From: Linum tenue
Taxonomy: Eukaryota > Streptophyta > Magnoliopsida > Malpighiales > Linaceae
NCBI GenBank assembly: GCA_946122785.1
Contig: CAMGYJ010000011.1
Coordinates: 56,160,449 to 56,224,448 of the forward strand
Reading direction: 5' to 3'
Length of the DNA stretch: 64,000 nucleotides
Shown here piece by piece: positions 36,296-46,632 of this stretch (within the stretch, counting starts at the first letter, position 1; every line of letters starts with the position of its first letter). The notes below the pieces were generated by a model. It did no database searches, was not told the DNA's origin, and was given only the letters and a program-made list of their open reading frames with translations. Made by a program: the position numbers and the translations under genes.

Positions 36296-39200
36296 ATGGT
36301 AGTTTCCCAAAAGACAGCATATTTTTGTTGGTTGATTGGGTTCATAAGGGTGATGGTGGTGTTTGTGATGATCACAGAACGGAAGGGCTGTGATGGTTGC
36401 TTGGATAACGAGAGAGCTGGTCTTCTTCATATCAAGGCCTCCTTTGGTAATTTGGATTCCTGGGGCACAAAGGCAGGAAGGGCCATTGAGGACGAATGCT
36501 GCAACTGGGTAGGAGTTAGCTGCAATCCAGCCACAGGAAGGATTACTGATCTCGATCTCGACGATATCACTTCTCCTGATGGTCATGATGAATTCTACTT
36601 GAATGCTTCTGTGTTCCTGCCTTTCAAAGAACTGAGAAGTCTTTCACTGGAGTACGGTTACCTGACTGGGTGCATGGAGAATGAAGGTTTCGATCTTCTC
36701 ATTTTTCTGGTTAATAACCATGGCTTTGCTTATCTATGTTCGTTAGAAAGTTATCAATCTGACATTTGTTTGTTGATGCAGGATTCGAGAAATTGTCGAC
36801 ACTTGCTCATTTAGTACGTTTGGATTTGAATCATAACAGATTCAACAATGATATTCTGTCACCTTTGAGCACTCTCGTATCGTTGAAGCACCTGGAGCTT
36901 TATGAGAACGAACTGTCAACTAATGTTGCAGGTAAATTGTAGTCTGCAGCTTGCTTGGATAAAGGCCAATTCTCATGGAGTTATTTTTTTTGTGTGTGTT
37001 TCTGTCATGAACGACATGTAAATTGATTGATGATTCTCAGGCCTGGAAGAATTATTAAAACTTCCTAACTTGGAGCACTTGAATCTAGGCCGTAACAAGA
37101 GGTTGGGAAACAGCATTCTATCACTTTTGAGTAGCATCTCGTCTTTGAAGTCACTGACGCTATCTGCAGTTGGATTGAACGGGACAATCAGCATCTATGG
37201 TACACTGTGGATCTCGGCTTTAACATCATATATCTTAATCATTTGTTAATGTCATGAATGAGTTTGCGAATCTTAATGAATCTTTGTGAACCTGACAAAT
37301 GGACGTTAACAAATGTTTGATGTTAGCTAGGTTTACAAACTCATTATTGACCATTTACAAATGACGATGATATGTTGTACGTACTATGCATCCGAAATCA
37401 GATATATATAGTATACGATAGATAGACATGCCCCTTGGATACAATCCAAAATATTATGGTGCAAACTCTAATGCTTCATTTTCAATGTATTTGTAAAGGC
37501 TTAGGTGCTTTGATCAATTTGGAGGCAATTGATTTAACTGGAAACGACATTGTATTGAAAGGTACGTACCAACCATATCAACCAGATAGCTTTTTCTGTT
37601 CAATGAGAGATTATAGTGATTGCTACTTGTAATCATTCAGTATTTTACCCATTTTCTGTTCTTGATTGATAATCTTTGTTCAACAGATTTGGATGCCTTT
37701 ACAAACTTGAGGACTCTTACTATTGATGCAAGCAGTCTTACAGAACTTCAAGGTTAGTTCAAATTAAAGTAAGCTAATTCACTTTTTTGTGTAGAAAGAC
37801 GATTAGACAAACGTAAAGGGACGTTCTAACCCGTATTATTAATTTTAATGTATGCACAGGTCAACTAATTGATTAACACTAATTCGACCACATTGATTGG
37901 TGGAATATATATGATCATATAGGGATTCCTCATATGACCCATTTGGAGGAACTACAATTGCAAGGCTTCTCAATGTCTGAAGACAGCACTTTGCTTCAAA
38001 GCCTTTCAACACTTCCTGCTCTTAAAATTTTGGGGTTTTCAGGATCTGACCTACATTCTCAAGGTAATGTACTTCATTACCATACCAATGAAATACTGAG
38101 TGATTTTGGATATTAATTATACTGACTGAATAAGAACATCATCTTTACATGAATAGGATGGCTGGTCAAGTTGGAAAAGTTGGAAAATCTGACCATATCT
38201 GATTCTATTGCACAAGGCAACTTCCTTGAGACCATTGGCACCATGATGACCAATCTTAAGAGTCTAATAATTGATGGTTTGTCTCTCAATTCGACTCTTC
38301 CTCAAGGTACGTACTCTGATTTTATATATGTTTATGAAGTTTTTTTCTCTGCAGTCAGATTGGGGAATTTATTTTCTTTTGTGTCTGCATTAATGAATCT
38401 AGGTTTATGCAACTTGAAGGATATGGAAGTATTAGACCTCTCGAGTAGCAACTTGAGAGGTGAGCTACCGTGGTGCCTATCGAATTTTACTTCACTTCGA
38501 GTATTCGATATCTCTGGAAATCGAGTGTCAGGAGATATCGCCCAGTCTCCTCTTACGACGCTCTTCTCCCTCGAGAAGATCGACGTTTCTGGTAACGATT
38601 TCCGAATCCCGCTTTCCCTCTCCCCATTTTTCAATCATTCCCACCTCCAGTTCTTTGGTGGGTATGACATTCAAGAGATATATGGAGACCATCATATCAA
38701 ACAACAGCAACATGGTGCACCACCATTGCTACCACCTCTGTTCCAACTGGAAGTACTGGGTTTGTCTTCAAGGTACGATGATGGTGAATATGTTGGCTCA
38801 TTTCCCAACTTTCTCTACCATCAACGTAACCTAGAACATGTCTTCATATCGAACACCAGAATGAAGGGAGTTGGGTTTCCATGGTGGTTGTTGGATAACA
38901 ACACCAACTTAGTAGAGCTCAGTTTGGTCAATTGTTCACTTTCAGGGCCTTTCGAACTGCCAATCAATCTCCATCCCCATGGAAGACTACAAGTATTAGA
39001 TATATCCAGCAACAACTACATCCATGGCCCCATTCCTCCTCATCTTTGTGCATTCCTTCCCATGTTAGGATTGTTATACATTTCCGACAATCAGCTCTCT
39101 GATATTATCCCTGAAGAACTCTCAAACTGCTCCTTTTTAGAAGTCCTAGATGCCAGTAACAATCGTCTCTCGGGCGAGATTCCAGGACGAGTTTTCGATA

Positions 39201-40285
39201 TGCCCGAGCTCTCCCTCCTCGACTTGTCGAGGAATAATATCACTGGAAGTTTGCCACTAGGTTTCATTTCTCCATGGATATCTGAAGTTTACTTGTCGAG
39301 AAATCGACTGCGAGGAACCTTATCATCACATGGAGCAGAGCCTGGGAATTATATGTTGGAAGTCTTGGATCTTAGCCACAATAACTTCGAGGGTGCCATA
39401 CCCAAATGGATTGCAGGATTCCGTCAGTTAACCTATCTCTTGTTGAACAACAACCGGTTTACAGGTGAAGTTATGATGGCTTTTTGCTTGGAGCAGTTGA
39501 GGTTGATTGATGTTTCTCATAATCACCTGTCTGGTCACCTTGCCTCTGCATTCACATCCAAAACCAGTTGTGGTGATAGAATGAACTACATCTCCCCTTC
39601 TCGAAGTCTTGAATTCGTCAGCAAAACACATTTGTATACTTATAATGGTGTGCCCCTTGACTTGATGTGTGGCATGGATTTCTCAAGCAACAGTTTTGCT
39701 GGGGAGATCCCTCTGCAGATCGGTAGCGACCTCATCGAAATCAAAGTGCTCAACTTATCATACAACAAGCTGACGGGATCGATCCCTTCCACTCTGTCAA
39801 ACCTGCAACAGATCGAGAGTTTGGATCTTTCGAACAACAATCTCAGTGGGGTGATTCCGCCTCAACTCACCGAGCTAAGTTATCTTGCATCTTTCAGTGT
39901 GGCATACAACAATTTGTCTGGCAACTGTCCTAAACAGACTGCACAGTTCATTACTTTTGATGAAAGCAGCTATCGAGGAAATCCTTTCCTTTGCTGCACT
40001 TTCCCTATACGACCAGAAGAACAATTACCAGGAAGAAGGGGTTCTTATGACAAAGATGACGATGGTGATGGAGGAGGTTTTGTTGATATGGAGACGTTCT
40101 ATATAACTAGTGGAGTGACTTATGTTATGATATTGTTGATAATTGCTAGTGTTTTGTATATAAATCCGAACTGGCGACGAGTATGGTTCTACTATGTCGG
40201 AGTCACCATTACTAGTTGCCATCATTTTACGGCGAACAATCTTCCTGTGTCGACCGAGTACAAAATGTGGAAGTTTCGTGCATAG
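36296..40285 (+). CDS. LRR receptor-like protein (RLP1/13/14/15 type)
   Basis: Eight exons: 36296..36686, 36782..36931, 37041..37199, 37499..37561, 37687..37752, 37923..38063, 38157..38306 and 38403..40285 (3003 nt, 1000 residues). Every intron is phase 1 and falls between LRR units, typical of the RLP1/RLP13-15 branch. A signal-anchor-like N-terminus (about 1-31) precedes the cap motif DECCNWVGVSCNPATGR. More than 20 LRRs follow, including LEVLDLSHNNFEGAIP and KVLNLSYNKLTGSIPSTLSN, then the RGNPFLCC cap. A transmembrane helix lies near the C-terminus (TYVMILLIIASVLYI) with a short cytoplasmic tail and no kinase domain. RLPs sense apoplastic ligands together with SOBIR1-like kinases. Intron 7 (38307-38402) is exactly 96 nt with no in-frame stop, so its retention would add 32 residues. 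Confidence 0.92.
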
Positions 40286-41361
40286 TAGTATTGAAGTTCT
40301 TTCATTTTAAGTCTTTTTATAGTGGAATTCCGTGTAACCGTCATTATATTTTCTGGTATGGAATCAAGTTGACTATGTCATTTGTCAACTAGGTTAACCG
40401 ATGGTTACTAACCGGCTAGCATTCGATAAGAGAATTTCTTGTTCCGCCAACAGCGCCATTAACCGGTAAATCGTTTAAAATTCCTCGTTTTTGTGTGATC
40501 TTTTGGCTTGTACATAGAGGTCATCTGTTAGACCTTGACGCTTTTTCTATTTGTTTAACATACTCATAGTCATACATTGATCGCTTGCTCATGTATGACT
40601 CTATTGACGGCTTCGTAGTCCATTCGAGCAAATAGTGAAGAGCACATAGAAGATAGAAACATGATGATTCCATGTATTTGAGGGTCCATAAGCTGACACC
40701 AAATCAATGCATCGTTAAATGGGTAGTAATGGAATGGTGAAGATTTCTGATTATGTGTGGAATATTGGTGAGATGCTCTTATCTTCTCCAAGAGGAATTT
40801 TAGAAAGAAATGTACTTTCCAATTGATGAATTATTATGAATTTACGATAATAACAAGTCAAACAACAATGCACACTCAGAAGACCATGCAAATGCAAAAG
40901 AAGAGATGAAAAATCGTGGCTTCATAGAGACTACTCCCAAACTTTGCCTTTTCTTTCTATGGAATTCCATCCTTTGGGTTAGAGGCCGACCCAAGTGATT
41001 CTAAATTCCAAAAGCTTTAAATAATACCATGTTAAGAATCAATATATCATTCATTTACATTACTACTGGTTCATATTTAGCTTGGATTATCATTCAAGTA
41101 ATAATAGGGCTCTATTATATACTTTACTCTAATATAAACCACATCTCTAGCAATGTGATTAATGTATCCCATAGTTAACCTTCTCCGAATTATGAGATCG
41201 AACGGTTTAAAACATGGTATTAGAGCTGATTTTGTCAAGTGATCGTGTGTTTGAAATTTGAATCTCCATGACCGTCAATATTAACAGTTGATCTAAGCAT
41301 AACATATGGTTAGACCTGTGCAAGCCCTTTATATGAGGGGATGTATAAGAAAGTTGTATAA
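40286..41361. other. Intergenic DNA left of the LTR element
   Basis: Downstream flank of the receptor-like protein gene, then AT-rich DNA. The phrase TGGTATTAGAGC at about 41215-41226 resembles a tRNA-iMet primer site but has no LTR next to it; the region 41150-41356 may be an old repeat into which the LTR element jumped (target TATAA). Confidence 0.4.
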
Positions 41362-41725
41362 TGTAGGAAACCTATTTTTAGGGTTCCAACGATTGTGTTG
41401 GGAAATTGGGAATTGGTAGAGATTTAGGGATTTAGAAGAGAATTAGGGATTAGGAACAGAATTGGGGAAGAACAGAAAGAACGGCCGAGGCCTCTAGAGA
41501 GGAGGATAAACGAGATTTGAGAGAGAAAGAGATTAGGGTTTTGGGGAAGGATGACTTTTCTATTAATTTCTGCTTAATATGACGAATGACCCAAAATACA
41601 TATATATAGGGAAATACTAGAAAACCCTAATAATAAACCTAATTCTACTAGAAGACTACTTACCATAATAAGAATTATCCTAATAATGATTATAATAATA
41701 ATATAGAAAAATCGTGTTTCCCACA
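41362..41725 (-). repeat. 3' LTR (element on minus strand)
   Basis: Begins TGTAGGAAACC and ends TTTCCCACA on the plus strand, giving the usual TG...CA ends in both directions. It contains the last 50 or so codons and stop of the internal frame (stop at 41574-41576) and a TATATATA tract near 41600. Confidence 0.95.
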
Positions 41726-43886
41726 TCTCCTCCCCCTTCAGACCAACCTTGCCCTCAAGGTTGACTGACTTGACCCATTTCTTCCAATCTTCTCGCCCAA
41801 TCCAATCATCGCTTCTCCGCTGCTTGCGCTTCCTTTTCTTCCAATCATGCCCCACTCCTCGTCTTGGCCTTCTTTCTTCAAACTCCTGGTGTCGCGGTAA
41901 AGTGGCACCCTCGAACTTAAATAATTCTGTGGTCAATGTCCTCCAGAGATTCAAGGAATTCAAGGATTTATTCTTGTTCAAGAATGCATCATTAAAAACC
42001 AACTCATCCAAACCTTCATACATTTTCCTTGAAGCTAGCCCATATATTGTTTCTCCAATTGCTTTTGGGCTCTGCTCTCTTAAGAACCCACCTTCTATTC
42101 CTTGCAGCTCATCTCCTTGTTTTTTAAAATTCAACCCATTCAAGCATAATCCAAGAAGATAGCCCATTTTGGGTCCAAACTTGCCCAGTGAACTCGGCAC
42201 ATAAATATATTGGAACTCTTTTAATTGCTCCTGTCTTGGCCCATGACCAAGGTTGCTCTCTACCCACTCCCTTCTCGGCTCCAGCTCACTCTTCAGGCCA
42301 TCAACAAACACGGCCCAACTCCATTGGCCGGCCAAACCCAAACGGTGGCCCATACTCCTTACATTCGTCTTCCCCTTCTGGTCCACGTGCACAAGCCCAT
42401 CAAAACAACAGGCCAAATTCATTCGGCCCATGATTGGTGGGTTAGGGTTCGTGCGAAGAGGAAATCCGCCGCCCACCTTCTCCCACGGCAGCAGCCGCTC
42501 CTTCGGCTCTTCTCTTGGTGCCGATAGCTTCTTCTCCTCCACTTCCTTCTCCGGCGTCCAACGATCCTCCCGACGGCCCGACGGTCTGCTCTCAACCGCC
42601 GCAGTTCTCAGCTTTGCCTCCTCCTCCTCTTCCGACGATCCATCCACCATGTCGGGGAAGGGCGATCCCGCTTCCGACCCCCAATCCGACACCATTCCCG
42701 GCGGCAAGCAACTCAGCCCGCGGTGAAGAGTCGAACCGGATTCTGGCCTTCGAGGTTGCCTCTCCCCGCCGTTCGACGCGACATCCGATGCCGCCAGCAG
42801 CCGTATGATCATCCCCGCCGCTCTGGTCCCGGATTCCGCCTGCTTGGGCCTCGTCACCGCGACTGGAGCTATCGGCGAGTTACCCCGGCGATCCATCATC
42901 GTCGTCTGCTCCTGCGGCGCCCAGCAACTCATCCGGAGGATGATCTCGCGACGCTCGACTTTGGCCCCAGCTTCTCGCTCCACATCGCCTCGAAGGGAGT
43001 TGCTCGCTGCATCGTTGAGGCAATTCGCGTGGCTGACGAAGACCCGGCGAGCTTGCTCCCCTGCTGCTTCTCTTCGTCGATTGTTGTCGGCGCTAAGCTC
43101 AGACCACATCGAGCGGATCTCGGAACTGCTGATCGCCTCTGCAATCATGAGAGGCGGCGAGTTCGATGCGGGTGTAGAAGGATCCCTGTAATTTTGCTCT
43201 GGCTTTACATCCTTCAGCAGCTCCCGCCTTTGTCTCTTCTTCTTGAATTTCCAGCCATCAATTGGAGTTGTTCCGGAGTTTACCTCCTCCAATTCCAGAT
43301 CTGCTGCAGGCTCCTCATCTCTCACCTCTTCACTCCTGACCGAGAGAATTGCTATTTTTGGGGATTCAGTGGAGGTGGCTGGTGTTGGTGGTGATGGCAG
43401 GATTGGGTCCATGACAACTTTCCGTACTGCGATAGCTGTCATTGTCATTGGGATAATGACAGTGGTTGATGGTGCCTTATGTTCATCCCGTCCAGAATGC
43501 TGCGGTTCTGTCACGGTGACGGTGACGGCTATGGCTATTGCGGCTGGTGTCTCCTCAACGGCCAGCTGCTCTTCGACTTGAGCCTTGCAGCGGAGAGTGC
43601 CCAGGGAGGACAATCCAGCCACCGAGTGCAGCGAGAGAGTCGGCGCTGGTTCGCTGGGTGCGCGCTTCTTGCCGGCGTCAACTACCGCGGCGCGCTGCTC
43701 GGATCGCCGCTCACCATCACACGGGTTTGCCTCGACCGGCGGTGGTGGGCGCTCGCTGTCGGCTACTCGGGTCACCGTCTCTGCTTGCACGGTTGGCGAC
43801 TCTTCGGAGCTCCAACGGCGTCCGATGCGGCGAGCCCGGTCACGCAGCTCTGCCCACGACAGGTTCGAGAGCTTTGAAGAGCTCAT
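41574..43886 (-). CDS. Unfamiliar 770-residue frame of the LTR element
   Basis: One uninterrupted frame begins 66 nt inside the primer site and fills the whole interior, ending inside the 3' LTR. I recognise no domain. The start MSSSKLSNLSWAELRDRARR suggests a basic amphipathic helix. Next comes a long Ala/Pro/Val/Thr-rich, probably disordered part, an Arg/Glu-rich middle (EEVEEKKLSAPREEPKERL-like) and a Lys/Arg-rich stretch (DWKKRKRKQRRSDDW). The last 45 residues, encoded by the LTR, are hydrophobic and include a run of seven Ile. There is no zinc knuckle, DTG protease site, integrase HHCC or reverse transcriptase motif. The region is GC-rich and has shorter open frames on the other strand too, so base composition alone may help keep it open. 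Orientation agrees with PBS and PPT. Function unknown. Confidence 0.55.
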   Translation of the reverse strand: MSSSKLSNLSWAELRDRARRIGRRWSSEESPTVQAETVTRVADSERPPPPVEANPCDGERRSEQRAAVVDAGKKRAPSEPAPTLSLHSVAGLSSLGTLRCKAQVEEQLAVEETPAAIAIAVTVTVTEPQHSGRDEHKAPSTTVIIPMTMTAIAVRKVVMDPILPSPPTPATSTESPKIAILSVRSEEVRDEEPAADLELEEVNSGTTPIDGWKFKKKRQRRELLKDVKPEQNYRDPSTPASNSPPLMIAEAISSSEIRSMWSELSADNNRRREAAGEQARRVFVSHANCLNDAASNSLRGDVEREAGAKVERREIILRMSCWAPQEQTTMMDRRGNSPIAPVAVTRPKQAESGTRAAGMIIRLLAASDVASNGGERQPRRPESGSTLHRGLSCLPPGMVSDWGSEAGSPFPDMVDGSSEEEEEAKLRTAAVESRPSGRREDRWTPEKEVEEKKLSAPREEPKERLLPWEKVGGGFPLRTNPNPPIMGRMNLACCFDGLVHVDQKGKTNVRSMGHRLGLAGQWSWAVFVDGLKSELEPRREWVESNLGHGPRQEQLKEFQYIYVPSSLGKFGPKMGYLLGLCLNGLNFKKQGDELQGIEGGFLREQSPKAIGETIYGLASRKMYEGLDELVFNDAFLNKNKSLNSLNLWRTLTTELFKFEGATLPRHQEFEERRPRRGVGHDWKKRKRKQRRSDDWIGREDWKKWVKSVNLEGKVGLKGEEMWETRFFYIIIIIIIRIILIMVSSLLVELGLLLGFSSISLYICILGHSSY
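41726..41739 (-). other. Polypurine tract
   Basis: Minus-strand GAAGGGGGAGGAGA directly abuts the 3' LTR. This is the expected primer for plus-strand DNA synthesis and fixes the element's orientation. Confidence 0.85.
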
Positions 43887-43951
43887 CGTCGAACAAGTTG
43901 TAGAACTCGCCCCCGGTTGAGAGTTGTGGTGAACTCAATTCTCGAAACCGG

Positions 43952-43963
43952 GCTCTGATACCA
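43952..43963 (-). other. Primer binding site (tRNA-iMet)
   Basis: Minus strand TGGTATCAGAGC, two bases from the end of the 5' LTR. This is the standard plant initiator-Met tRNA primer site. Confidence 0.93.
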
Positions 43964-43965
43964 GA

Positions 43966-44329
43966 TGTAGGAAACCTATTTTTAGGGTTCCAACGATTGT
44001 GTTGGGAAATTGGGAATTGGTAGAGATTTAGGGATTTAGAAGAGAATTAGGGATTAGGAACAGAATTGGGGAAGAACAGAAAGAACGGCCGAGGCCTCTA
44101 GAGAGGAGGATAAACGAGATTTGAGAGAGAAAGAGATTAGGATTTTGGGGAAGGATGACTTTTCTATTAATTTCTGCTTAATATGACGAATGACCCAAAA
44201 TACATATATATAGGGAAATACTAGAAAACCCTAATAATAAACCTAATTCTACTAGAAGACTACTTACCATAATAAGAATTATCCTAATAATGATTATAAT
44301 AATAATATAGAAAAATCGTGTTTCCCACA
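43966..44329 (-). repeat. 5' LTR (element on minus strand)
   Basis: Copy of 41362-41725. The only difference I find is one G/A within the GATTAGG(G/A)TTTTGG phrase (near 41538 and 44142). Near identity means a recent insertion. Confidence 0.95.
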
Positions 44330-44334
44330 TATAA

Positions 44335-45112
44335 GGTCCATAAATTTACGCTCTCCGAATAAATCGAGTTATTGAGAGCAAACAATTTATGAAAATTAAC
44401 GATACCTACCACAACTCATTTCCCATATTCTCTATAAGCATCTCTAGGATTTGAGCTAGCTATACACAGCTCTAAGGTTCCCCTTTGAATTGCAGGAGAA
44501 TCAAGACCACATAAAAGAAATACTTTGAAGAACCCAAAAGGCTGAAAGAAGAACCAACACACATTTTTCTTTGTATCAAGTTAAAGCATACCCAGAGAAT
44601 CCAAATACTGCTTATAAAAAACCCACTACATCTAGCCAGCAATAACTCATCAGTGCATGTATGTAACTAAGAGAAACCCTAACAGAAAGCCATTATTCTT
44701 CAGACATAAAATAAATGGCGAAGAAGAAGAAGAAGAGAAAAGACAAGAAAGAAAGAAAATAATCCATTTCATAGCTAAGTGGGTGAATTACCCAAAAGGG
44801 AATTCAAGTGCACAATCATGGAAGTAAATTCATATTCTGAGCAGAGAAGTCAGTTTGGTGATTCTTCAGGAGAAACCTTACACCCGTAAATGTACCCATC
44901 ACAAGCACCATAATCTCTATTAACCACAACGAATGAAACAGCCAAGTCTCTCCAGTAGTGAGGAGCCAACTTTACATTTGAACAGGGCAACTACAGATAA
45001 GTGCTATAGAAGCATATACTAAATCGGTGGCGACTTGACAGACATAAACCTTATAACAACCTGTCAGGAGTAGTTGCCGGACCGAGAACTACAATATGGT
45101 GCAGTAATGTTT
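44335..45112. other. Intergenic and 3' flank of the CYSTM gene
   Basis: AT-rich DNA between the LTR element and the stop of the CYSTM gene. The part nearest 45112 probably holds its 3' UTR. No other gene seen. Confidence 0.4.
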
Positions 45113-46632
45113 TCAGAAGCAGCACTCCTCCATCACCCAACAGCAACAGACAGCAGCCAAACTGCACATTGCAAACAACATATCATCCAGTCAAAAAGTT
45201 CCACTATCTCAATCAAATTCCACCAGAATTATGATTGATATAAGACTAACTCTTATCTACTTAATTCATGATCTTTTTTCAATTGTTGATAAAACATCAA
45301 GTACGTGAGCAGGATGTTAGTGTACAATGCAGGGCAAACCAGAAATCACAGCTGTGAAGCACTCCAAGAGCTTCTCTCCATTACCAATGAGCCACTTCAG
45401 CTAAACTGAGCCTGACCAGAATTATATTAGTGAACCGTTGGGAATTTTTGATTAATTTCAGCTAGTAACTACGTCAGTTTGCGCTCTGTTTACTAGGAAC
45501 CTAATGTCTCAAGAGAGAACCAGTGGCACCGCAAAGGGACCCTTTGATAATAATCTCATATATTTTGAGTGATATAACAAATGCCCTGTGCCATGCTCTT
45601 GGTTGTCAGAGAAAGAGAGTACTTGGCAACAAAAGGAGCAGAAAAGAGAGCTAAGAAGCGGAACAAAAAGATTGAATGCATCAAACCTACGCATATACTT
45701 TATCCCAATTGAGCTTGCACGTTATGCAACTTGCTTTGTAGTGCTCGATTGCCTATACTACAGCTCTTCTCCATCAGATCATCACTTAACAACACAGCAG
45801 AAGGCCACGATGATGCGCCATCACGTTTTGCAGGACCAATTTCTGCAGAGGGACCTAGTTATTAACATCTGGAGCTGTCTCACAAGAACTGATCTTTTGA
45901 GTCACAGAACGATCCTAAACACTACCCTTTTAACCACCTACCTAGTCCTCCCACGATCCAATCACTACCGTAATTCTAAAGTCAACCTCGCAAACATTTT
46001 GATAAGTCAACTTTCTGGATCAAGAAAAGGCAACCCTCAAAACCATTGACCGCAGAAATCATCCAGAGGATCAGCCCAAGTCACAATCGGCGAAAACCAA
46101 ATTCAATCAAACCTTCCAATTTGAAGACAAACGTTATTTGGGGGGTGGGCGGAAAAAAAAAGGACGTACCAGCCGCGGAGGAACGAAGCTTCGGAATCGT
46201 CGTTATTATAGTGGTGGTGGTGGTGGTCATAGCTCTGGTAGTTCTGGTATTGATTGGGCGGAGGATGACGGGGCGGCGGCGGCTGCGCGGGATACCCCGG
46301 CGCGGAGAAATACCCTTGGTAGCCATCGTACCGGTGCTGATGCTGAGGTGGACGCGGTGGCGGGTACTGAGGAGGGTATCCGGGTCGGGGCGGCGGAGGC
46401 GGGTAGCCTTCGGTCTCGTACTGCGGTGGTGGATAGACTTGCGGCGGCGGGTACGGTGGCGCGTCCCCTGTTGATGGAAGAAGAAGAAAAAAAACCCATG
46501 TCAGGTTTAATGGAAGCTGGAAGATTACAAGGACGATAAAAATTGGGTGGGGAAAACAGAGGTATTGAATTCGATTTTACCGTGAGGAGCAGGAGGAGGA
46601 TACGGATCGCTGGGGAACTTCTGGTAGCTCAT
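45113..46632 (-). CDS. Small Pro/Tyr-rich CYSTM protein
   Basis: Three exons: 46581..46632, 46170..46467 and 45113..45161 (399 nt, 132 residues). It starts MSYQKFPSDPYPPPAPHG. The middle is YPPP and PGYPP repeats followed by five His and an acidic patch. It ends with the cysteine-rich tail module FLRGCLAAVCCCWVMEECCF, which is the CYSTM (cysteine-rich transmembrane) signature. The whole cysteine tail comes from the last 49-nt exon, separated by a 1008-bp intron, so gene finders may miss it. CYSTM proteins are membrane-associated stress-tolerance peptides; XYPPX repeats are common in this branch. The exact role here is unknown. Confidence 0.85.

Larger units (their letters stand above)
41362..44329 (-). 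mobile_element. Young non-autonomous LTR retrotransposon
   Basis: Two 364-bp direct repeats (41362-41725 and 43966-44329) bound a 2240-bp interior. The element is flanked by a 5-bp target duplication TATAA (41357-41361 and 44330-44334). On the minus strand the right-hand repeat is the 5' LTR; next to it is a primer site TGGTATCAGAGC and, next to the other LTR, a purine tract. The LTRs differ at one base by my reading. The interior holds one long minus-strand frame but nothing like reverse transcriptase, integrase, protease or a CCHC knuckle. It must be mobilised by another element's enzymes. Superfamily cannot be told without pol. Confidence 0.95.

Noticed and set aside
41150..41350. TGGTATTAGAGC as a second primer binding site
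   Set aside because: No LTR end beside it; only a degraded resemblance.
42188..43920. Several 100-220-codon plus-strand frames inside the LTR element
   Set aside because: They are antisense to the frame that agrees with PBS and PPT; explained by GC-rich composition.
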